A stretch of 5,612 nucleotides of DNA from Syntrophomonadaceae bacterium (GTDB lineage: Bacteria > Bacillota_D > Dethiobacteria > DTU022), in assembly GCA_003562605.1 (NCBI GenBank), contig PWUG01000270.1:1-5612 (forward strand). The letters are read 5' to 3'. Below, in pieces: positions 1-4,359 of the stretch. The notes beneath the pieces are model-generated. The model did not search any database. It was not told the DNA's origin and saw only the letters and a program-made list of their open reading frames with translations. Position numbers and translations under genes: made by a program. The first letter of the stretch is position 1; each line of letters begins with the position of its first letter.

Positions 1-521
1 TCGATCTCCGACCAGATATGCATGGGCAAAATCGGAACCAGGACCTGGGGCATCCAGGCGATTGGCTCATCGGTGACAATCATAAGAGTATTTTCATCAA
101 TTACTTCAATTTCTTCCATCGACGCTACATAATCGTAAAAATAGCCAAGTTCGTTGTCGCGGATATACTTAAATGTGAACTTGACATCTTCAGCGCTGAA
201 AGGCTCTCCATCGTGCCAGGTAACTCCTTCCTGGAGATAAAAAGTCCAGGCCAGCCCTTCGTCATCAACTTCCCAGTCGAGGGCCAGATTAGGCACAACA
301 TTTAAATCTTCATCCCAGCCGATCAGCATATTGTAATTTAAATACATAACCTCATAAGCAACAGTGGACCAGATTAACATTGGGTTCAGGCTTTCAATTT
401 CCCTCATAAAACCAACTCTTAGCACGTGGCGCTCTTCTTCAACTTCCCCACAACCGGGGGCAAATAGCCCCAGGACCATAACAACAATCACAATAAAGGC
501 AATTATTGTCAGTTTGCGCAA
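1..521 (-). CDS. ABC transporter solute-binding lipoprotein, family 5, N-terminal part
   Basis: This is the first 173 codons of an extracellular solute-binding protein of family 5 (peptide/nickel/oligosaccharide type); the rest lies beyond the left edge. I started it at a TTG because AAAGGAGG sits 8 bases upstream and a typical lipoprotein signal follows: MRK, a hydrophobic stretch at residues 4-21, then a lipobox-like APGC with Cys24 as the lipid anchor. An in-frame TTG two codons earlier is only 2 bases from the SD. The mature part has family hallmarks: LNPML near residue 45, WTFYLQEGVTWHDG at 92-105, then PFSAEDVKFTF at 107-117, and ILPMHIW near 164-170. It would sit on the outer membrane face and hand ligand to an ABC permease encoded further left. 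It lies 72 bases after the methyltransferase gene on the same strand, so it is probably in the same operon. The ligand is unknown. The family is certain; a role in betaine or amine uptake is only inferred from context. Confidence 0.87.
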   Translation of the reverse strand, partial: MRKLTIIAFIVIVVMVLGLFAPGCGEVEEERHVLRVGFMREIESLNPMLIWSTVAYEVMYLNYNMLIGWDEDLNVVPNLALDWEVDDEGLAWTFYLQEGVTWHDGEPFSAEDVKFTFKYIRDNELGYFYDYVASMEEIEVIDENTLMIVTDEPIAWMPQVLVPILPMHIWSEI

Positions 522-529
522 GTTCAAAA

Positions 530-537
530 CCTCCTTT
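530..537 (-). promoter_or_regulatory. Ribosome binding site deciding the TTG start of the solute-binding protein
   Basis: AAAGGAGG on the minus strand lies 8 bases before the TTG at 521-519. No ATG in this frame lies close by without cutting into the signal peptide, so this site sets the start. Confidence 0.8.
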
Positions 538-593
538 TTTTAAACCCCTCAGAATAATTCTAAACCCAGATTTGCTTTGGCACCTCCTTGAAT

Positions 594-2018
594 TTATCTT
601 TTTTCAGCCTTAGCCTCTTCCAGAATAGCCTCGATCTCCAGGCATACGGGTTGTCCGAGTAAAACGCCGGGATGGTCGGCTATTATCTTTTTCATTTTTT
701 CCCTGGCCGCGTCACGCACCGTGCGGCATCCCGAAGACTTCCACTCCTCAAATGGTGCATCAATGCCCAGTTTGCCGCTGTAAAGCTCTCCTTTGCGCAG
801 GTAATCACGGGTATGCTCCTGGGCCAGGAAGTTGCCTCCATTCATTACTGATTTGATCACCTCGACACCGATAGAATCTTCACTGACCTCGATCCCGCCC
901 TGCCTGTGGGTAACCATGCCATATATCTCATCATCGATGACCAGTTGTTCGGCGCTGGCCAGCAAACCGCCATTAAGCAGGCCCATTCCCGAAATAAAAG
1001 TAGCCCGGGCCAGAACCGGGTAAAGACAGTTAATCGCCCGCTCGTAGCCAGATTGAAGATCGGGTATAACAGAACCGGTATCCATCCCGTAAACACCTGA
1101 TGGAAGGCCGTAATGCCTTGCCAGTTGGGCCACACAGGCACCGGAAAAACCGAGATCGGGATCTTTACCGCCTACAAAGCCGGTGCGCATATTCGCCCCA
1201 GCCAGGCGACAGGTATAAACCAGCGGCGTTGCTTTATTAACCAGGCGGGCCAAGGTCAAAAAGGCCAGTTGCTCGGCATTCTGCTGAACTAATCCGCCGG
1301 CCAGGGTAAGTGGGGCAGTCAAACCGCGGGTCGGGCAGGGCAGCATTGTTACCGGCAAACCTGAGCGGGCGCTTTCAATAATGGCATCACTGATATCTAC
1401 AGGAAAATTTAAAGGGCTGAGCGGTGAAATTGAAAGCGTGCCCATCGGCTTCTGCCGTAGTTTATCCAGACCACCCCGCACAGCGGCAGCCAGCTTTATC
1501 AGGTAACGTATCTCCCAAACATCAGAAGCGGTACCGATATCGACAGGCTTAACAGTATTCTGCAGTGTATAGGCAGTCATGGCCAGCGAGGCGATTTCTT
1601 CAGGCATATCTGTCGGTCTGAGGCTAGGCACGACCATATCGAGATGAGTCAGTGAATCGCTGATGCGGATAAAGCTGACCAGGTCTTCGACAGTAGCTTC
1701 CCGAACTGTGTCATCAACCGGATCGAGCAGCACTGAGACGGAGCCAAAATTATGCGCGTAAGAGCGGGGGGCATCGGTAAGGGGCAGGATCTTACTTTCA
1801 TCGATCCCGTACAGAGTAACCGGGACAGGGTCCATCAGGCAGTCTTCAACCAACTGGGAGGGTAAAAGAAGCCTTTTCCCGTCTTCCCGGCACCCTGCTG
1901 ACAACAGGATCTCCCGGGCCTCTGCACCCTCGAATACTGCACCGGTTTCAGAGAGTAACTTCAGGGTTGAATCATGCATCAGCTGTAAGTCTGCAGCGGA
2001 TAGTGGTTCAAATAACAA
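594..2018 (-). CDS. MttB-family (trimethylamine methyltransferase superfamily) methyltransferase, non-pyrrolysine, probable quaternary-amine:corrinoid methyltransferase
   Basis: The 474-residue protein is full length for the MttB family. The family moves a methyl group from a methylated amine to the Co(I) corrinoid of a partner protein in the cytoplasm. Visible family signatures are KPMGTLSISPLSPLNF at 190-205, LPVTMLPCPTRGLTAPLT at 221-238 followed by AGGLVQQNAEQLA to 252, GMDTGSVIPDLQSGYE at 311-326, GMGLLNGGLLASAEQLV at 344-360, and EHTRDYLRKGELY near 401-413. True trimethylamine methyltransferases carry pyrrolysine from an in-frame amber codon. This frame is open throughout and ends in TAA, so it belongs to the non-Pyl group, whose known members act on glycine betaine, proline betaine, carnitine or gamma-butyrobetaine. 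The substrate cannot be chosen from sequence alone. The start is TTG, with a good SD and no in-frame ATG nearby. It lies 20 bases after its corrinoid partner gene, and a solute-binding protein gene follows. Confidence 0.93.
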   Translation of the reverse strand: MLFEPLSAADLQLMHDSTLKLLSETGAVFEGAEAREILLSAGCREDGKRLLLPSQLVEDCLMDPVPVTLYGIDESKILPLTDAPRSYAHNFGSVSVLLDPVDDTVREATVEDLVSFIRISDSLTHLDMVVPSLRPTDMPEEIASLAMTAYTLQNTVKPVDIGTASDVWEIRYLIKLAAAVRGGLDKLRQKPMGTLSISPLSPLNFPVDISDAIIESARSGLPVTMLPCPTRGLTAPLTLAGGLVQQNAEQLAFLTLARLVNKATPLVYTCRLAGANMRTGFVGGKDPDLGFSGACVAQLARHYGLPSGVYGMDTGSVIPDLQSGYERAINCLYPVLARATFISGMGLLNGGLLASAEQLVIDDEIYGMVTHRQGGIEVSEDSIGVEVIKSVMNGGNFLAQEHTRDYLRKGELYSGKLGIDAPFEEWKSSGCRTVRDAAREKMKKIIADHPGVLLGQPVCLEIEAILEEAKAEKR

Positions 2019-2022
2019 GCGA

Positions 2023-2032
2023 TCACCTCTCC
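2023..2032 (-). promoter_or_regulatory. Ribosome binding site of the MttB-family gene
   Basis: GGAGAGGTGA on the minus strand ends 4 bases before the TTG start at 2018-2016. The match to the 16S tail continues through GTGATC. It lies inside the 20-base gap after the stop of the corrinoid protein gene, which supports coupled translation from one transcript. Confidence 0.75.
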
Positions 2033-2038
2033 ATATTG

Positions 2039-2689
2039 TTACGACTGTTTTAACATGGTCTTAATCTTTTTCACTCCGGCAATAGCGTCTGCAGCATAAG
2101 CATCGGCTCCAATTTTTAGGGCCCACTCTTCAGACAGTGGAGCACCGCCTACAATAACTTTAACCTGATCGCGAAGTCCTTTTTCTTTCAGCAGGTCGAT
2201 TACCTTTTTCTGCTCCTGGATTGTCGTTGTCATCAGGGCGGATATACCAAGGATATCGGCCCTGCTCTCCTCAACGGCCTCGACAAATTTTTCTGAAGGC
2301 ACATCCACCCCCAGGTCATATATCTCCATTCCGGTTGCCTTCATCATCATGATGACAATATCTTTACCAATTGAGTGCAGATCGCCTTTAACAGTCCCGA
2401 TTACAACGCGGGCAGAGTCTTTTTGCTCAAGTTCCCGGCCTGCTTTCAAGTGCGGCTCAAGGTAATCGATAGCTCCGCTCATCGCTTCGGCAGCCAGCAT
2501 CATATCCGGCAGATAATATTCACCTTCTTCGAATTTATCTCCGACCCGGTCGAGACCAACTGTAAGACCTTTTGTAATCAAATCCAGGGGGTTCATCCCG
2601 GCCCCGAGTCCTTTCTGAACCCATTCCAGGGCATCATTTTTACTCCCGACAAGCACTGCTGCGGTTATTTTCTGCAAAATCTCGTTCAA
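2039..2689 (-). CDS. Corrinoid (B12-binding) methyl-carrier protein, MtbC/MttC type
   Basis: The 216-residue cytoplasmic protein carries the cobalt corrinoid that shuttles methyl groups between a substrate methyltransferase and a second methyltransferase. Residues 1-90 form the helical cap domain (with GDKFEEGEYYLPDMMLAAEAM at 50-70). Residues 93-216 form the Rossmann-like B12-binding domain. The base-off, His-on signature DxHxxG is present as D103-L-H105-S-I-G108, so H105 should be the lower cobalt ligand. The SxL motif is S150-A-L152 and the nucleotide-tail glycines are in VIVGGAP at 178-184. The length is usual for the MtbC/MttC/MtgC family. The start is TTG: a TAA lies in frame a few codons upstream, AAGGAGGAC lies just before it, and the first internal Met is at residue 32. 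It is first in the operon and 20 bases from the MttB homologue, which marks the two as partners. Which member of the MtbC/MttC/MtgC series it is cannot be told from the sequence. Confidence 0.95.
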   Translation of the reverse strand: MNEILQKITAAVLVGSKNDALEWVQKGLGAGMNPLDLITKGLTVGLDRVGDKFEEGEYYLPDMMLAAEAMSGAIDYLEPHLKAGRELEQKDSARVVIGTVKGDLHSIGKDIVIMMMKATGMEIYDLGVDVPSEKFVEAVEESRADILGISALMTTTIQEQKKVIDLLKEKGLRDQVKVIVGGAPLSEEWALKIGADAYAADAIAGVKKIKTMLKQS

Positions 2690-2694
2690 ATTTA

Positions 2695-2703
2695 GTCCTC
2701 CTT
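2695..2703 (-). promoter_or_regulatory. Ribosome binding site deciding the TTG start of the corrinoid protein
   Basis: AAGGAGGAC on the minus strand leaves 7 bases between GGAGG and the TTG at 2689-2687. An in-frame TAA just upstream rules out a longer protein. Confidence 0.85.
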
Positions 2704-2915
2704 AGAGATCCCTGAGTCTTGCTATTGCTGTAAGTAATATGTTGCCCCATATAATTGATCCCCCAATTTTCCAAACCTTTTGCATATAAAAAACAGCCGG
2801 CATTTTAAACCGAATCCAGATAATCTTTTAATCATCCTTTTCCAGCGCCAACTGTGAAACAACAGATAAATATTATAGTAATATTTTACAATTATTGCAT
2901 ATTTTATTTTTCATA

Positions 2916-2944
2916 ATTATACCATATTTTCTTTCGACAATCTA
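2916..2944 (-). promoter_or_regulatory. Candidate extended -10 promoter for the corrinoid protein operon
   Basis: On the minus strand TGGTATAAT (2924-2916) is a perfect -10 hexamer with the TGn extension. The -35 at 17 bases spacing (TAGATT, 2944-2939) is poor, which is acceptable for an extended -10 promoter. Transcription from it would give a leader of about 220 bases before the TTG at 2689. The region is AT-rich, so a chance match is possible. Confidence 0.5.
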
Positions 2945-2962
2945 TATCTCTGCAAAAATTTT

Positions 2963-2984
2963 CTGGTGGGATTCGAATAACCAG
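2963..2984. promoter_or_regulatory. Dyad between the divergent promoters, possible operator
   Basis: CTGGT (2963-2967) and ACCAG (2980-2984) are exact inverted copies 12 bases apart, and the 8-base palindrome ATTCGAAT (2971-2978) sits between them, one base off the same centre. The element lies upstream of both candidate promoters, where a regulator could serve either. It is short and could be chance. Confidence 0.3.
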
Positions 2985-2994
2985 GTAATGTATT

Positions 2995-3024
2995 TTAACG
3001 GAACTATACAGGGTATGTTATAAT
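2995..3024 (+). promoter_or_regulatory. Candidate promoter for the small acidic lipoprotein gene
   Basis: TTAACG (2995-3000; four of six matches to TTGACA), an 18-base spacer, and TATAAT (3019-3024) preceded by TG at 3016-3017 form an extended -10 promoter on the plus strand. The start of transcription would be near 3031, leaving a leader of about 125 bases. Confidence 0.55.
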
Positions 3025-3112
3025 AATGTACAGTTTCAAATGGAATTGATAAGTAGAATGCTGTAATTAAAGCACACAGCAACAAATCGCTTGATTTAAT
3101 GAAACTCACAGC

Positions 3113-3150
3113 ATACCCCAAATCAGGCTTTATATTTAAGAAAGGGGTGT
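3113..3150 (+). promoter_or_regulatory. Possible hairpin masking the ribosome binding site of the small lipoprotein
   Basis: ATACCCC (3113-3119) can pair with GGGGTGT (3144-3150) over seven base pairs, including one G-U, with a 24-base loop. The second arm contains the SD for the TTG at 3156. Four consecutive C-G pairs on the SD suggest translation could be controlled; no ligand or factor is evident. Confidence 0.3.
3141..3149 (+). promoter_or_regulatory. Ribosome binding site deciding the TTG start of the small lipoprotein
   Basis: AAAGGGGTG ends 6 bases before the TTG at 3156. Neither the in-frame ATG at 3099 nor the one at 3180 has a comparable site upstream, so this one decides the start. 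Confidence 0.6.
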
Positions 3151-3155
3151 TACAT

Positions 3156-3494
3156 TTGGCTGCTGTAAAGAAATTAAGCATGAGCTTACTGATTCTGCTG
3201 CTAATCTCTTTTTTAATTAGTTGTGGCGATCCTACAGCACAGCAGGAAGATGTCGATGAGGAATTGCCTGAAGAAACCGAACCTCTCTATGAGGAAGATA
3301 CAAGGTTCGAGGATGATGAGCAACAAGAAACCGATGAAGGCCAGGCCAACAGTGAAGACAAATTGCCTTCTTCCGGCTCCACTTTTAAACATGAAGTAAA
3401 TATTAAGACAGACGGTGAAATAACAGAAGGCCAGAGTGATGAGTGGCTGTTGGATGATAGTAATAGAAAAAGTAGTGACTGGTGGAAAAACTGA
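3156..3494 (+). CDS. Small acidic lipoprotein of unknown function
   Basis: I do not recognise a family. The 112-residue product begins with MAAVKKLSMS, a hydrophobic core at residues 9-21, and a good lipobox, LISC, so Cys23 should be lipidated after signal peptidase II cleavage and the protein held on the outer face of the membrane. The mature 89 residues are low-complexity and very acidic: about 30 Asp/Glu against 7 Lys/Arg, densest at residues 31-63, then a more ordinary segment ending in SSDWWKN. This looks like a disordered surface tether or cation-binding tail, which is inference only. I chose TTG at 3156 for its SD and because it gives a compact lipoprotein signal; an ATG at 3099 would add 19 unlikely residues with no SD. 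The gene is alone on its strand, divergent from the corrinoid operon and convergent with larE, whose stop lies 21 bases beyond its own. Confidence 0.72.
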   Translation: MAAVKKLSMSLLILLLISFLISCGDPTAQQEDVDEELPEETEPLYEEDTRFEDDEQQETDEGQANSEDKLPSSGSTFKHEVNIKTDGEITEGQSDEWLLDDSNRKSSDWWKN

Positions 3495-3515
3495 GGCATC
3501 TAACCAGAAGCTGCT

Positions 3516-4343
3516 CTACAACCTGTTCATATTCCCTGATTTAAAACCCTTTAAATCCAAAGTGACGTATAAAAAACCAAAATCCCTTATCCTGGCAGCA
3601 ATATCTTCTCTCCGGGCCATAATCCACTTCATATCGGACTTATTTACTTCAATGCGGGCAAGGTTGCCATGACAGCGCACACGCAGATCCTCCTTTATGC
3701 CCATAAGCCGCAAATACTTTTCCGCTTCAGCGACCTGTCTTAACCTGGCTGTATCAAGCTTTTCCCCGTAGGGAAAACGGGTTGCCAGACAGGCTGCAGC
3801 AGGCTTATTCCAGGTCTTCAGGCCTGCCTTTTTGGATAATTCCCTGATTTCTGCTTTGCCCAGGGAAACCTCGAGGAGGGGACTGCGAATACCTAATTCG
3901 CGGATAGCACGCATGCCCGGACGGTAATCAGCCAAATCATCGGCGTTGGACCCGTCTAAAATAACCTTGAAGCTTTTGGTATTGGCAATTTCTGTAAGCT
4001 TTCCAAATATTTTATTCTTGCAAAAGTAACAGCGCTCGGCGGTATTAGCGCTAATATCCCGGTCGCCGGTTAAATCTATATTCAACACAAAGTGTCGAAC
4101 CTGCAGCTTTAAAGCGAACCTGGCCGCTTCTTCAACTTCACCCGGCGGGCTTAAGGCTGATTTTACAGTCACAGCCATAACCTGTTCGCTGCCTTTTACC
4201 TGAACAGCTTTGGCCAGCAGGTATGAGCTATCCACTCCGCCTGAAAAAGCAATCAAAACCCTATCAAAACCTGCCAGCAGTTCCTCGATCTGTTTCTCTT
4301 TTTTTAACAACTCCTGAGGTTCTGTCAGTTCTTTCACGCTCAT
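3516..4343 (-). CDS. larE: LarE, ATP-dependent sulfur transferase for nickel-pincer nucleotide synthesis, three-cysteine type
   Basis: The 275-residue cytoplasmic protein has the normal LarE length. LarE adenylates the carboxylates of the pyridinium biscarboxylate nucleotide made by LarB and replaces them with thiocarboxylates before LarC inserts nickel. The PP-loop ATP pyrophosphatase motif SGGVDSS is at 34-40, with GSNADD at 131-136 and the LarE signature WNKPAAACLATRFPYG at 178-193. C185 in that signature matches the sacrificial cysteine of the Lactobacillus enzyme. C105 and C108 form an added CxxC (ERCYFCKNK), giving the three-cysteine set associated with LarE enzymes that use a [4Fe-4S] cluster instead of consuming a cysteine. 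The ATG start has AAGGAG 6 bases upstream, and the stop is TAG. It lies 16 bases after the symporter gene, so the two are probably cotranscribed. No larA, larB or larC is in view, so the final cofactor user is unknown; LarE-like proteins with other sulfur-transfer roles are possible. Confidence 0.92.
   Translation of the reverse strand: MSVKELTEPQELLKKEKQIEELLAGFDRVLIAFSGGVDSSYLLAKAVQVKGSEQVMAVTVKSALSPPGEVEEAARFALKLQVRHFVLNIDLTGDRDISANTAERCYFCKNKIFGKLTEIANTKSFKVILDGSNADDLADYRPGMRAIRELGIRSPLLEVSLGKAEIRELSKKAGLKTWNKPAAACLATRFPYGEKLDTARLRQVAEAEKYLRLMGIKEDLRVRCHGNLARIEVNKSDMKWIMARREDIAARIRDFGFLYVTLDLKGFKSGNMNRL
3538..3557. repeat. AT-rich perfect inverted repeat in the 3' end of larE
   Basis: GATTTAAA (3538-3545) and TTTAAATC (3550-3557) are exact inverted copies around the 4-base loop ACCC. 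It lies inside larE codons shortly before the stop, where the convergent transcripts meet. The stem is AT-rich and lacks a following T-run, so it is not a standard terminator. Confidence 0.35.
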
Positions 4344-4359
4344 CAGCTGCTCCTTAAAA

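Larger units (their letters stand above)
2704..3155. other. AT-rich intergenic control region between divergent genes
   Basis: About 450 bases hold no gene I can support. Reading frames here lack ribosome binding sites and recognisable protein sequence. The stretch contains a leftward promoter-like element near 2916-2944, a second leftward TATAAT at 2872-2877 with a poor -35, a dyad at 2963-2984, a rightward promoter-like element at 2995-3024, and the leader of the small lipoprotein with a possible SD-masking helix. I saw no cobalamin riboswitch box, T-box or sigma-54 -24/-12 element. Confidence 0.7.

Noticed and set aside
2375..2695. 106-residue plus-strand frame opposite the corrinoid protein
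   Set aside because: It lies fully antisense to a gene with intact family motifs, with no recognisable domain or ribosome binding site.
2690..2909. Cobalamin riboswitch or sigma-54 promoter upstream of the corrinoid protein
   Set aside because: I found no GCCACTG-type B12 box and no GG-N10-GC at the required spacing on the minus strand.
2963..2984. Resemblance to a tRNA T-arm (TTCGAAT inside a short stem)
   Set aside because: Only three of five T-stem pairs would form, and no acceptor, anticodon or D-arm is present around it.
2942..3181. 79-residue minus-strand reading frame in the intergenic region
   Set aside because: It has no ribosome binding site, overlaps the promoter, leader and start of the lipoprotein gene, and resembles no protein.
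3486..3511. Possible terminator after larE on the minus strand (weak stem then TTTTT)
   Set aside because: Only about four pairs form, with a bulge and a wide loop, too weak to call an intrinsic terminator.
3516..3518. TAG at the end of larE as a pyrrolysine codon
   Set aside because: The protein is already full length for LarE, and the codons beyond run antisense to the lipoprotein gene without family sequence, so TAG is an ordinary stop.
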